A stretch of DNA of 64,000 nt from Pirellula sp. (lineage in GTDB: Bacteria > Planctomycetota > Planctomycetia > Pirellulales > Lacipirellulaceae). Position 1 is the stretch's first letter; the number at the start of each line of letters is the position of its first letter. The notes under the pieces were generated by a model. That model had not been told where the DNA came from. It did no database searches and saw only the letters and a list, made by a program, of their open reading frames with translations. The translations under genes were made by a program, and so were the position numbers. The stretch lies in assembly GCA_013822725.1 (NCBI GenBank), contig PNKX01000014.1, positions 62,001-126,000 of the forward strand. Direction: 5' to 3'. Positions 25,807 to 34,422 of this stretch are shown here, one piece after another.

Positions 25807-26607
25807 CTAGCGACGCACTCGTCCCGCGCACCTACGCTGCCGGCACATGGCGACGCTCGCCAAAGTCAACAGTCCGAGCGTGCTCGGCTCCGGCACAGCG
25901 CCCACGGTCGGCGCCGCCGCCGTACCAAAACCTGTTTTCCAGGCGTTCAAATCATCAGCGCTCAACGGCGCCGGCGAGCCGCCGCGTTGCCAGACGAGGA
26001 AGTCCTGGCCATCGACGCGACTATCGTTGTTAAAGTCGCCGGGCAACCCCGCGACGGTGATCAAACTCAGGTCATTCCAGCGCACGGTGTACTGGCCCGC
26101 TGAGCCGAATCCGCCGGGATCTAGTTGCAGATGCATGTGGTTAATGTGATTCAGGTCCAACCCGCTCGTAGTGCCCGGCGCCTCGACCCAGGTGGGCGAT
26201 GTAATAGGGAGCGTGAGAACGTGGTTCCCCAAGAGTTGGCCATACCAAGCGTAGTTATTTCTTGTGCCATCGGCATCGACGAGCGTAATGATCGGACCCA
26301 GGTGGCCGTCGGCGGCAAGCGGACCTTCCAACGTCACGTCCAGCTTCAAGTGCGTCTCGCCAGCCCCTTCAGGAACGCGCCCTTCGATATAGGTCCAATT
26401 GCTGCCGTAGCCGGCGGCGGTCACGTTGTAACTTTCATCGCCGTAATCGATGATCGCGGTGGGGGCAGCCCAGGAGGCGTAGAGTGCATTTTCAGTATAA
26501 GTGCCGAGGTCGAAACTCGTGATGAGCACGTCCGCCCTCGCCGCTCCATTTAACGCCGCAAATGCGCTGAACATCGCCGCCGCAAAATAAATCGTCGCTT
26601 GTTTCAT
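25807..26607 (-). CDS. PEP-CTERM protein with half-dockerin module (paralogue A)
   Basis: A 266-residue exported protein. A signal peptide is followed by a beta-sandwich-like domain (about residues 22-180: HLGPIITLVDADGT, YAWYGQLLGNHVLTLP, HMHLQLDPGGFGS). A dockerin-like stretch (GDFNNDSRVDGQDFLVWQRG) and the PEP-CTERM signal (AVPEPSTLGLL, then an Arg-rich tail) close the protein. The globular domain is clearly homologous to the next gene upstream, so the two are a tandem duplication. ATG 26607 is chosen because it directly opens the signal peptide; a longer ORF upstream is non-coding in character. Confidence 0.8.
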   Translation of the reverse strand: MKQATIYFAAAMFSAFAALNGAARADVLITSFDLGTYTENALYASWAAPTAIIDYGDESYNVTAAGYGSNWTYIEGRVPEGAGETHLKLDVTLEGPLAADGHLGPIITLVDADGTRNNYAWYGQLLGNHVLTLPITSPTWVEAPGTTSGLDLNHINHMHLQLDPGGFGSAGQYTVRWNDLSLITVAGLPGDFNNDSRVDGQDFLVWQRGGSPAPLSADDLNAWKTGFGTAAAPTVGAVPEPSTLGLLTLASVAMCRQRRCAGRVRR

Positions 26608-26732
26608 AGAAGTCGCTTTCCCCTCGTCGATGCGTCGAGCCGCCGCATCGAGTTCTGAATTCAAAGCGCCCAAAGAGATTTCCGCTAAGTCGTGGTCACC
26701 CACGCTGGAAGCAAGTTGTGGCCGCCCACGTG

Positions 26733-26771
26733 AAAAAAAGTCGTGCACTGCTGGACGAGCCAGCAGTGCAC
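26733..26771 (-). terminator. Rho-independent terminator
   Basis: A 12-bp perfect stem (GTGCACTGCTGG, 26743-26754, with 26760-26771), a 5-base loop, and on the minus strand a run of seven T just after it (26733-26739). It lies 10 bases past the stop of paralogue B, so the two paralogues are probably transcribed separately. Confidence 0.85.
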
Positions 26772-26781
26772 GGCCGCCCCA

Positions 26782-27423
26782 TTAAACGCTCCGCGATGCA
26801 CGACGTCGCGCGCCCAACGCCAGTCCGCTGCAGCAGATTGCCAGCAGTAGCGAACTCGGTTCGGGAACAGCGCCGATCAGCTGCAGGTTTTGCCATTCAA
26901 CGGTGTACGCACCCTGAGAGCCGAACCCGCCGGGATCGAGTTGCATGTGCATGTGAGTCAATGTGTTGAGATTCAGGCCAGGAGTGCCGCCGGCGGCGGC
27001 GACCGAAGTCGGTGATTCAACGGGCATGGTCAGGACATGATTGCCCAATAATTGCCCATACCAGGCATAGCTGAAGCGAGTGCCGTCACCGTCGATGATG
27101 TCAACGATCGGGCCTAAATGGCCGTCCGCAGCTTGAGGTCCGCTCAAAGCGACGGTCAGTTCAATATGGGTGTTGCCTGCCCCCAAAATCTCGGGGAAGC
27201 CAATGTACTTGTAATTGCTGCCGTAACCGGTCGCCGTGATGCTGTAGCTGGTCGGTCCCGAGACGACGGTGGACGCTGGCAAGGCCCATGACGGATACAG
27301 AGCGTCGGAGACGAAGTTATCAAACGTCGTGATCGTCGTGCCCGCCGAGGCCAAACCGGCCGAAAACAGGCCGGCCATCGCGGTCAGCGCCCACGTGGCG
27401 CGCGTAAAGAACGTTCTCATCAT
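26782..27423 (-). CDS. PEP-CTERM protein (paralogue B)
   Basis: A 213-residue exported protein. The signal peptide (RATWALTAMAGLFSAGLASA) is followed by the same beta-rich domain as paralogue A (HLGPIVDIIDGDGT, YAWYGQLLGNHVLTMP, HMHMQLDPGGFGS) and then directly by the PEP-CTERM signal (VPEPSSLLLAICCSGLALG, basic tail). It lacks the dockerin-like insert of its neighbour. The start is ATG-ATG at 27420-27423 with AGGGAG upstream at good spacing. Divergent from a GntR-type regulator, with a palindrome in the shared intergenic region. The ligand is unknown; no catalytic motif is seen. Confidence 0.8.
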   Translation of the reverse strand: MMRTFFTRATWALTAMAGLFSAGLASAGTTITTFDNFVSDALYPSWALPASTVVSGPTSYSITATGYGSNYKYIGFPEILGAGNTHIELTVALSGPQAADGHLGPIVDIIDGDGTRFSYAWYGQLLGNHVLTMPVESPTSVAAAGGTPGLNLNTLTHMHMQLDPGGFGSQGAYTVEWQNLQLIGAVPEPSSLLLAICCSGLALGARRRASRSV

Positions 27424-27607
27424 TAGTTCTCCCTGCAGCAAAGATGAAGAGTTGCGAAAGCGGAACAAGAGATACGAAAAAGGAGGCCGTTCTCCGCGAA
27501 GCGCATGTGCGTGGCGATTTGCCGGAGAAAAACCCAGGCCCGAGCACAGCGCGAGCCAAAAAAAGAGGTCTGAAAAGTAGCCGCCAGTCCGCTTCCTTGC
27601 ATCCTGT

Positions 27608-27621
27608 AGCATTTATGCTAT
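27608..27621. promoter_or_regulatory. Palindromic operator candidate between PEP-CTERM gene and GntR regulator
   Basis: TAGCAT-TT-ATGCTA: perfect 6-bp arms with a 2-base spacer, in an AT-rich patch of otherwise GC-rich DNA. It is 130 bp upstream of the regulator start and 185 bp upstream of paralogue B. Position and size suit a dimeric winged-helix regulator acting on the divergent promoters. No second copy was seen upstream of the genes at 26607 or 25644. Confidence 0.5.
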
Positions 27622-27751
27622 AAGATGAAATAAGGGGTGTCAACCGTTTTGTCAGCGATTTACGCCCCCGCTGCTGGCAACCGGAAGGCACGAGCCCTAC
27701 CGCTGCAGCCGCCTCCTTCCCGCTCCGACTCTTCAATTCGCAGCCGCTCTC

Positions 27752-28819
27752 ATGCCCGCTCAGGCCAAATACACCGAGGTGATGACCGTCATCAAACGGC
27801 GGATTCGCGCGGGCGACTACCTCCTCAGCCGCTTCCCAGGCGAACGCAAGATCGCGGAGGAAACGGGCGTCAGTTATATGACCGCCCGTCGCGCGGTCCA
27901 GGAACTGCTCGAAGAAAAGGTCCTCCTTCGTGGGCCGACCGGCGGATTGGAGGTTCACCCCGCTTTCGCCAAGCAGACAAAGCCGGCCGAGGTCGTCCTC
28001 CTCTACCCCGCCTATCCCTCGGCGTACCTGACGCAGTTGCGCGAGGTCGTGTCCGATTTTGCTCAGCGACGCGGCATCGCGCTGCGCCCCGCCCAGTTTG
28101 TCCACTGGGACGAAACCGCACTGCTCGAAGCGGTCGATCAGGCCCGCGGTTCCATCGTGATTCCATACGGCCCAGAAATCCCCGCTCGCCTGCTGGAGCC
28201 TTTCCGCCAGAACAAAGTCGTGATCCTTGACGGCGACTTCACCAGCGATGGGTTGCCGTCGATCCGGCTCTTCACCGAACGTTGCATTGAGGGAGTGTTG
28301 GAGTATCTTCACCGCCTCGGCCACCGTCGGATCGACTGTCTGAACACGCAGAATCGCAATCCCGAAATCGAGCGCCGCATCGATATCTGGGATCGCTGGC
28401 TCCGGCGCCGTGGCGTCGACGGGCACCTGTGGGACGACCCGGCGCCAGTCTTCACCGACCCGACGATCGCCGCCCGCCGACTGATGTTGCACCTTTTGGA
28501 GGGCAAGAAGTTGGAGGCGACCGCCCTAGTGGCCACCACCTGCCCCGCCGCGATCGGCGCTCAGCGAGCCGCTTGGGAGCGAGGACTCACGGTCGGGCAG
28601 GACCTCTCCATCTGTGCGGTGAACATCGAACCGCCGGCGGAATTCTTCTGCCCGTCGATCACCGGATTGAACATGCCAGACTTAGTCGACGTTCTGGAAC
28701 GCTGCTTCGACTGGTTCTATAGCAGCAAAGATTGGAGCGGCCCGCGGCTGATGGAGCCGACAGACTCTTCGCTGTTTAAGGGCGAGTCGACGGGGAAGCC
28801 GTTTGTCAGGACGAAATAA
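27752..28819 (+). CDS. GntR-type regulator with LacI-like sensor domain
   Basis: A 355-residue transcription factor. An N-terminal GntR winged helix-turn-helix (residues about 5-70: VIKRRIRAGDYLLSRFPGER, SYMTARRAVQELLEE) is fused to a LacI/periplasmic-binding-protein-like effector domain (about 78-335). AraR-type regulators share this layout and bind sugars. The divergent neighbours are secreted carbohydrate-related proteins, so a sugar effector and control of that group are reasonable inferences. The start ATG gives the standard family N-terminus. A weak stem-loop (GGGCA-GTTTTT-TGCCC) follows the stop. Confidence 0.85.
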   Translation: MPAQAKYTEVMTVIKRRIRAGDYLLSRFPGERKIAEETGVSYMTARRAVQELLEEKVLLRGPTGGLEVHPAFAKQTKPAEVVLLYPAYPSAYLTQLREVVSDFAQRRGIALRPAQFVHWDETALLEAVDQARGSIVIPYGPEIPARLLEPFRQNKVVILDGDFTSDGLPSIRLFTERCIEGVLEYLHRLGHRRIDCLNTQNRNPEIERRIDIWDRWLRRRGVDGHLWDDPAPVFTDPTIAARRLMLHLLEGKKLEATALVATTCPAAIGAQRAAWERGLTVGQDLSICAVNIEPPAEFFCPSITGLNMPDLVDVLERCFDWFYSSKDWSGPRLMEPTDSSLFKGESTGKPFVRTK

Positions 28820-29346
28820 CGGACTTTCTGGGCAGTTTTTTGCCCTTATTCTCCAACCATTCGTCGCAAGGCCCCAGGAGACTGCGAGCGGCGCTAGCGT
28901 CCCCTTGGCGCACGCTCCACGCTAAACGTAGAGCTTTCGTTGAATGGCAGTCGATTGCGGAAGGCGTTTGCGTGGGTTGGGGGGACTTTGCACTCAACTA
29001 GGGCACGAAACGCCCCAATTTGACCCCGCGGCCCAAATCCACTACGATGAGGGCTACTAAGACAGCGAAGGCGCTGCGAGACGCTTCGCCGGATTGGCCC
29101 CCTTTGAGACTCGTCGCGTGACGAACTCTCCGGCCGCCGGCGCCTCTTCTTGTAGACTCGGCCCTTCGACGCAACGGCGCTTCATTCAATGCGGCCGCTG
29201 CGGTTGTTGACCTGCTGTGTGGGTCAGTTTGCTCTCTTACTTGAAGGTTTCTCTTAGGACCTTCTGTTTGGCTCGGCCACCCGCTGGTTTGCACGACGGC
29301 GCGGCCGTGCGCTCTACCCATTGATGCGTGCTGGAGAATTGACGAA
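28820..29346. other. 527-bp intergenic region without a gene
   Basis: No convincing gene. The left part has a weak stem-loop just after the GntR gene. The right part probably contains a long 5' leader for the cold-shock gene, as is usual for csp mRNAs, but no promoter or conserved cold box can be named. Confidence 0.4.
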
Positions 29347-29544
29347 GTGTCGCAAGGAACGATCAAAAAGTTGACCGACAAGGGTTTTGGATTCATCGAG
29401 GGCGAGCGGGGAGATATTTTCTTCCACTCTTCGTCGGTCCAGGGCACCGGTTACGACAGCCTGTACGAAGGCCAAGCCGTCTCGTACACCGAAGGACAGG
29501 GCCCGAAGGGCAAGCGCGCCGAGAACGTCCAACCGGTCGCCTAA
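29347..29544 (+). CDS. Cold-shock domain protein
   Basis: A 65-residue single-domain OB-fold protein. The RNP1-like GFGFI and RNP2-like DIFFHSS motifs are intact. Such proteins bind single-stranded nucleic acid and act as RNA chaperones. The start is GTG at 29347 (SQGTIKKLTDKGFGFI follows), with GGAG about 10 bases upstream. It is monocistronic, closed by a strong terminator at 29578-29608. Confidence 0.92.
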   Translation: MSQGTIKKLTDKGFGFIEGERGDIFFHSSSVQGTGYDSLYEGQAVSYTEGQGPKGKRAENVQPVA

Positions 29545-29577
29545 GGCTGCCGGCTCTCGATCAAGCAGTCACTACGA

Positions 29578-29608
29578 CCGCGGGGCGTCGCTTCGGCGAC
29601 CCCCGCGG
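29578..29608 (+). terminator. Terminator of the cold-shock gene
   Basis: Stem CCGCGGGG..TCGC with tetraloop TTCG and the complementary GCGA..CCCCGCGG, followed by CTTTAT. The 34-base distance from the stop and the TTCG loop fit an intrinsic terminator with a short T-tract. Confidence 0.7.
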
Positions 29609-29642
29609 CTTTATCAGACAGAGGCCGACCCCCTCTCCAGTA

Positions 29643-29724
29643 AAAGCCACCGGCTCCGCCGGTGGACGAATCTCCGATCGGCGTCGCCTTGCGAATTGCG
29701 TCCACCGGCCGAGCCGGTGGCTTT
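29643..29724. repeat. GGCTCCGCC-family palindrome, 26-bp arms
   Basis: Arms 29643-29668 and 29699-29724 pair at 25 of 26 positions, separated by 30 bases. Same family and same arm length as 10338-10431. It lies downstream of the cold-shock terminator and 75 bp upstream of the small zinc-finger-like gene. Confidence 0.75.
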
Positions 29725-29798
29725 GATACGCGGTTCGAATTTTTCGCTGATCAGAGTGCGTCGATCCCAGCCTTGCCGTTCAAGCCACGAGGTCTGCC

Positions 29799-30026
29799 AT
29801 GTCCAAGAAGCTCGAAGCCACGACGTGCAAGAAGCCCGAACCCCTCTACCGCGAGGCTCCCGGCAAATTCTGCCCCGTCTGCGGCAAGCGTTCGTATTCG
29901 CTCCGCGGCATCCATCCGCAGTGCGCCGTCCAACAAGCGGATGCTCCGCGACAAGCCGTTCTCGCTGAAGAAAAGCGCGAGAAGGCTCGCGTCCAAGCCG
30001 CTGAGCGACTCGATAGCGCCGAATAG
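29799..30026 (+). CDS. Small zinc-finger-like hypothetical protein
   Basis: A 75-residue protein with a possible zinc site C25-x2-C28-x10-H39-x2-C42 (CPVCGKRSYSLRGIHPQC), followed by a charged Ala/Glu/Arg helix (about 48-75). I do not recognise the family. The size and charged tail suggest a nucleic-acid- or protein-binding accessory. An AGG precedes the ATG by about 7 bases. It lies alone between a palindrome and an unknown gene on the same strand. Confidence 0.6.
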   Translation: MSKKLEATTCKKPEPLYREAPGKFCPVCGKRSYSLRGIHPQCAVQQADAPRQAVLAEEKREKARVQAAERLDSAE

Positions 30027-30153
30027 CGCCTGGACCCGGCATCTTCAGGATGCCGCAGCCCAGCGACGACGATCGACGCGAGCAGTCAGCAGCGGTCACA
30101 GCGCCGCATTCGCCACGGCAAGCGGAGCCTGCCGACTATTTTAGGAACTGTTG

Positions 30154-30894
30154 ATGTCAGTCGAAGAACCCGTCCTGAGCGAATCGAACAGCGCCGACGC
30201 CGAGCAGTGGGCCGACCATCCGCTCGCTCACTTCCTCGCCGCCGCCTGGCGGAACACGGTTCGGTCCTTTAGCCGGCAGCGCGTCCATTACGAAACGCTC
30301 TCGGAAGTCGATGGCGTGTTCCGCGAGCTGATTGAACACGCCAGTGAAAGTCCCGAACGCCTCGCCGGCTCGATGTTGATCCGCGCGCATGGTTCGCTTC
30401 TCGCCGCCTCGTCGCTCGCCCTCAGCGGCCAAGTCGCCGAGTCGTACGCTTTGATGCGGAACTCACTCCGTTCGGCCCTCCACGGCGTGTTTCTTGCCGG
30501 CGACGCCGAACGACAGCGGATCTGGGTCGCCCGCGCCGACGACGATCAAGCCGCCGAGCGGATGCGCGCGACCTTCGCCAATGGGCCAATGCTCCGCCAA
30601 CTTCGTGAACTCGATGCGGCGACCGCCGGCATCTACGAGCGACTGCAACAGCGGACCATCGACCGCGGCGCCCACCCGAACACCTACGGCAGCTTCGCCC
30701 ACAACGGCGACGGGCAGCCGATCGACTTCAGCCGCGCCTATCTCGTCACCGACGACGAGGTGCAGCGGATGGCCCTCCGCACGGTCGCGCAAGTCGGCAT
30801 CTGCGCCCTGAGCATGTTCTACTACGTCTACGGCGAGCAGTATCGCGAGCACAAGCTCGACGCTCGTCTCGCCAAGCTTCGCCAAGGTCATTGA
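30154..30894 (+). CDS. Hypothetical helical protein upstream of rpoZ
   Basis: A 246-residue protein predicted almost entirely helical, with no signal peptide and one moderately hydrophobic helix near the C-terminus (TVAQVGICALSMFYYVYG). I do not recognise it. The pattern AHGSLLAASSLALSGQVAESYALMRNSLRSALHGVFL resembles helical bundle proteins of unknown function in which a patient-record-like DUF is often assigned, but I cannot name one. ATG 30154 is chosen (AGGA at 30143-30146); a TTG precedes it. The rpoZ gene follows 65 bp later on the same strand. Confidence 0.6.
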   Translation: MSVEEPVLSESNSADAEQWADHPLAHFLAAAWRNTVRSFSRQRVHYETLSEVDGVFRELIEHASESPERLAGSMLIRAHGSLLAASSLALSGQVAESYALMRNSLRSALHGVFLAGDAERQRIWVARADDDQAAERMRATFANGPMLRQLRELDAATAGIYERLQQRTIDRGAHPNTYGSFAHNGDGQPIDFSRAYLVTDDEVQRMALRTVAQVGICALSMFYYVYGEQYREHKLDARLAKLRQGH

Positions 30895-30959
30895 CCGCAC
30901 GGTCATCGATGCAGGCGCGGCCGTCTCAATCCGTTTACTTCTACAACGAGTTCCACTAG

Positions 30960-31217
30960 ATGATCGACGCCCTCAAGGAAGAATGGATCGTCAACAAGGT
31001 CGGCGGCCGCTTCAAGCTCTCGGCCCTGATCCAGAAGCGGATGGTGGCGCTCAACTCGGGCGCCCGGCCGCTGGTCGATCTCAAGACGAAGTTCCCGATG
31101 GAAATCGTCATTCAAGAAATCTTGCAGAACAAGATTCAACTCGACGCGAACAACAACGTCCGCGTCACCGGCGAATTGCCGCGCGGGCCGATTGAGTTTG
31201 ATCTCTCGGCGCTTTAA
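30960..31217 (+). CDS. rpoZ: DNA-directed RNA polymerase omega subunit
   Basis: An 85-residue protein matching the omega family: an N-terminal helix ([19 protein letters not shown]) corresponding to the conserved VGNRFxLVxxAxxRA element, the NSGARPLV turn, and a second helix ([13 protein letters not shown]). Omega binds the beta-prime C-terminal region and aids polymerase assembly. In many bacteria rpoZ sits next to gmk and coaBC; neither is here. The assignment rests on the N-terminal motif and length, with a divergent C-terminus. Confidence 0.75.
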   Translation: MIDALKEEWIVNKVGGRFKLSALIQKRMVALNSGARPLVDLKTKFPMEIVIQEILQNKIQLDANNNVRVTGELPRGPIEFDLSAL

Positions 31218-31237
31218 GTAGCGCTACAGGGAAGACT

Positions 31238-31361
31238 GGACAGGATGACAGGATTTTTTGGATCGATAAGATTGATTGTCGGACGTTTGTGACTAAACAG
31301 TCCGTCATCAGTCTGGTTCGGCCATGAATCCAGTCGATCGATGAAATCCTGTTATCCTGTC
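31238..31361. repeat. GACAGGAT-type hairpin repeat between convergent genes
   Basis: The left arm (GACAGGATGACAGGATT, from 31239) and right arm (AAATCCTGTTATCCTGTC, to 31361) are nearly complementary, with GATCGAT units inside. It is a second copy of the 13026-13146 family. It separates rpoZ from the convergent lpxA, consistent with a bidirectional terminator. Confidence 0.65.
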
Positions 31362-31384
31362 TAAAATACGATCGACATAGCTAG

Positions 31385-32179
31385 CTACGCCGCGTGCGAT
31401 TCGTTGTACAACCGCATCCCCGACCCGCGCGCCGAATCGTGCGCATAGAACGCCAACAACCGCCGACCCGCGTCGGTCGTCATGGCGTTTTGCAGATACT
31501 GCAGGGCCGCGTTCCGGCCGATGCCGTCTCGATAGATCGCTCCAAACGCCGCTCGCAGTTCGGCGCGCTCGCCGAGGGTGAAGCCAGCCCGCTTCATCCC
31601 GACGCGATTCTCCGCGACGACGTTCCCTTCTTGATCGGTAATGCAGAACGGCGGCACGTCTTGCGTGATGCGGGCTTGGATGCCCACCAGCGCCAACTCG
31701 CCGATCCGCACGTTCTGATGGACTGCCGCGTTGCCGGAGACGATGGCTCGCGCCCCGACATGCACATGTCCGCCGAGCAGCGAGCCGCTCACCAGGATCA
31801 CGTCGTCGCTCAGTTCGCAGTTGTGGCCGACGTGCGAGTTGGTCATCAGCAGGCAACGCTTGCCGACGACAGTCGCGGTGCCAGCTAGCGTCCCGCGATG
31901 GACGGTCGCCCCTTCGCGAACCACGCTTCCCTCGCCGATGTGGCAGTAGGAAACATCGCCGTGATATTTCAAATCTTGCGGCGCGTCGCCGACCACGGCG
32001 TGCGAATGAATCCGGCAGCCCGCCCCCAGCGTGGTGTGTCCCATGACAATCGCCGCCGGCGATAGCACGCAGTCGGCGCCGATGATGACCGGTCCGCTAA
32101 CGACGGCATACGGGCCGATCGACGCGCTGGCGTCGATCGTCGCGGCACTGTCGACGACGGCTGTGGGATGGATGGGCAT
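31385..32179 (-). CDS. lpxA: UDP-N-acetylglucosamine O-acyltransferase LpxA
   Basis: A 264-residue left-handed beta-helix acyltransferase. Hexapeptide repeats run from residue 2 to about 185 (IHPTAVVDSAATID, IGPYAVVSGPVIIGADC), with the catalytic-histidine segment NSHVGHNCELSDDV. A C-terminal helical domain (RAELRAAFGAIYRDG) is typical of LpxA. It performs the first step of lipid A synthesis, so the organism probably has an LPS-bearing outer membrane. ATG 32179 gives the family N-terminus (MPIHPTA); the 62-residue upstream extension comes from a repeat. It stands alone, without lpxD or fabZ, as is common in planctomycetes. Confidence 0.9.
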   Translation of the reverse strand: MPIHPTAVVDSAATIDASASIGPYAVVSGPVIIGADCVLSPAAIVMGHTTLGAGCRIHSHAVVGDAPQDLKYHGDVSYCHIGEGSVVREGATVHRGTLAGTATVVGKRCLLMTNSHVGHNCELSDDVILVSGSLLGGHVHVGARAIVSGNAAVHQNVRIGELALVGIQARITQDVPPFCITDQEGNVVAENRVGMKRAGFTLGERAELRAAFGAIYRDGIGRNAALQYLQNAMTTDAGRRLLAFYAHDSARGSGMRLYNESHAA

Positions 32180-32254
32180 GGTGCGGGGCGAATCGTCACA
32201 GAATCGCCCCTTGCCGTCAATGCGGGAAAACGGGGAATTGAAGTCGGAAGAATG

Positions 32255-32459
32255 AACCGCCAAGGACGCCAAGAGCGCCAAGGAAATGTAGGGAGGAATT
32301 AAACCACGACGGCACAAAGGGCACGAAGAAATGCAAGAAAGAAGCGAAACCGCCGATAAACGCAAATGAACGCCAATAGATGGTATCTGCGTTCATCCGC
32401 GTTTATCGGCGGTTCCAGTTCTTCGCATTTCCTTGGCGCTCTTGGCGTCCTTGGCGGTT
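32255..32459. repeat. Three-tier nested hairpin, perfect 34-bp outer arms
   Basis: Outer arms 32255-32288 and 32426-32459 are exact inverted repeats (34 bp, units of CGCCAAGG/A type). Middle arms 32348-32363 and 32399-32414 are exact over 16 bp (CCGATAAACGC type). An inner ATGAACGC/GCGTTCAT pair lies at 32366-32373 and 32389-32396. The intervening 32295-32345 carries CACAAAG/CACGAAG units of the third family. It lies between the Kup stop and the LpxA start, both on the minus strand. Confidence 0.85.
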
Positions 32460-32502
32460 AATCAAAACGGCTTGGCGCTTCTCGTGTGTGCTAGCAGATG
32501 GT

Positions 32503-34422
32503 CTAAAACGCCAGCTGCATCCCCACTTCCACCACCCGATCCGGCGGCAACTGGAAGTAAACCGTCGCCGCATGAGAGTTCCGCACCAAATAGGCGAACA
32601 GTCGCTCACGCCAGAGCCACATGCCGGCCCCCTTGGTCGGCAGCACCGTCTCACGGCCTAAGAAGTAACTCGCTTGCTGCGGATCGAACGGTTCGTCCCC
32701 GAACTTGGCGCCCGCCAGATCGCGCGGCACGTTCGGTCGTTCCATGAACCCATACCGCAAGATCGCGCGATAAACGCCCGCCGCGATTTGTTCGACGTGC
32801 AACCGCTCGCTTGTCGGCACGCGCGGCGTTTCGACGGTCTTCACGCCCACGATGACCACCCGTTGGTGCAGGACGTGGTTGTGGATCACGTTCTGTCGGA
32901 GCGAGAGCGGAGTTCCCTGCGGGTTGCTCGTCAGGTAGATGGCCGTCCCGGCAGGACGCAGGAGAGGTTGCTGCGACAGCTGTTCGAGGTAGCCCTCGGT
33001 CGGCAAGACCGTCGTCTGTTTGCGCATGGACAGCATGCGACGTCCCTGCTGCCAAGTGCTCATGAGCAAATAGATCGCCATCGCCATCAGCAGCGGGAAC
33101 CAGCCGCCGTGAATGACCTTCGCCAGATTCGCGGTCAGGAACGACAGGTCGATCGGCAGAAAGCACAAGACGAACGCCGCCGCCAACCAGGGCGACCACT
33201 TCCAATGGAAGGCAATCAACAGAAAGAACAGGAGCGTCGTCGCCGTCATCGTCATCGAAATCGCGATGCCGTACGCCGCCGCCAGATTGGTGGACGTTTG
33301 AAACTTCAACACGAGCGCCATCGTCGCCAGCATCAACGTCCGATTGACGGCCGGAATATAAATCTGCCCCCGCTGCTCGGCCGATGTGTGCTCGATCCGC
33401 AGCCGTGGGCAGAAGCCGAGCTGGATCGCTTGAAAGGTCAGCGAGAACGACCCCGTGATGATCGCCTGCGAAGCGATCACCGCGGCTGCCGTCGCCAGCA
33501 GGATCATCGGGTAAAGCGCCCATTCGGGAGCCATTTCGAACAAGGGATTCGCGCTCGCCGCCGGGTTCCGCAGCAAGAGGGCGCCTTGCCCAAAATAATT
33601 GAGCAGCAGCGCCGGAAAGACGATCGCAAACCAAGAGAGTCGAATCGGCTTAGGTCCAAAGTGGCCCATGTCGGCGTACAGCGCTTCGCCGCCAGTCACC
33701 GCCAGGAACACCGTCCCCAGGATCAGAAAGCCGCTCGTGCCGTCCGTGCGAAAGAAGGTCAGCGCATGCGCCGGATTGAGCGCCGCCAACACCTGCGGTT
33801 CCTGCAAAATGTGCCATGTTCCCAAGCTAGCCAACACGCCAAACCAAACCAACATGATGGGGCCGAACAGGCCTCCCACCTTGGCCGTGCCGCGTGACTG
33901 CAGTTTGAACAGCCCTAACAGGATCGCCAACGAGATGACGATGATCCAATAGCGCGGCAGCGTCGGCGACGCGAGTCTCAAACCCTCGACCGCACTGAGC
34001 ACTGAGATTGCCGGCGTGATCATCCCGTCGGCGTACAAGAACGCCGCCCCGAACAATCCCAGCGTCACTACAATCCGCCGCTTGGCGCCGCTCGACTCCA
34101 ACGGCGACAACAGCGCCGTCAGCGCGAGGATCCCTCCTTCGCCATGATTGTCGGCCCGCATGATGAAGACCAAATACTTGATCGATACCACGAGCGTCAG
34201 CGCCCAAAAGATGAGCGACAAGACGCCGAGCACGTTGAGCGGAATGACGCCGACCGAATGATCGCCGACAAAACACGATTGCAGCGCGTACAACGGACTG
34301 GTGCCGATGTCGCCGTAGACGATGCCGAGCGCCGTCAGCGCCAGCGCCTTGGTAGTGGCGTTCGTCTCGCGGCACGAGGCGCCGTCCGAGGCTGCGCGAA
34401 GGTTGCCGAGCGGGTGAGACAT
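32503..34422 (-). CDS. kup: Kup potassium uptake protein (copy 1)
   Basis: A 639-residue protein with about 12 membrane helices and the Kup signature ALGIVYGDIGTSPLY near the N-terminus, plus RADNHGEGGILALTALL and YADGMITPAISVLSAVEGL. A soluble C-terminal domain of about 150 residues follows the last helix. Kup imports K+ by proton symport. Starts at 34422 and 34443 are both possible; neither has a clear ribosome-binding site, and the family normally has 10-40 residues before the signature. It is a tandem paralogue of the gene at 34638 and highly similar along its length. Confidence 0.88.
   Translation of the reverse strand: MSHPLGNLRAASDGASCRETNATTKALALTALGIVYGDIGTSPLYALQSCFVGDHSVGVIPLNVLGVLSLIFWALTLVVSIKYLVFIMRADNHGEGGILALTALLSPLESSGAKRRIVVTLGLFGAAFLYADGMITPAISVLSAVEGLRLASPTLPRYWIIVISLAILLGLFKLQSRGTAKVGGLFGPIMLVWFGVLASLGTWHILQEPQVLAALNPAHALTFFRTDGTSGFLILGTVFLAVTGGEALYADMGHFGPKPIRLSWFAIVFPALLLNYFGQGALLLRNPAASANPLFEMAPEWALYPMILLATAAAVIASQAIITGSFSLTFQAIQLGFCPRLRIEHTSAEQRGQIYIPAVNRTLMLATMALVLKFQTSTNLAAAYGIAISMTMTATTLLFFLLIAFHWKWSPWLAAAFVLCFLPIDLSFLTANLAKVIHGGWFPLLMAMAIYLLMSTWQQGRRMLSMRKQTTVLPTEGYLEQLSQQPLLRPAGTAIYLTSNPQGTPLSLRQNVIHNHVLHQRVVIVGVKTVETPRVPTSERLHVEQIAAGVYRAILRYGFMERPNVPRDLAGAKFGDEPFDPQQASYFLGRETVLPTKGAGMWLWRERLFAYLVRNSHAATVYFQLPPDRVVEVGMQLAF

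Noticed and set aside
28806-29447. Small minus-strand ORFs next to or over the cold-shock gene
   Set aside because: No ribosome-binding site or family similarity; one is antisense to the cold-shock domain.
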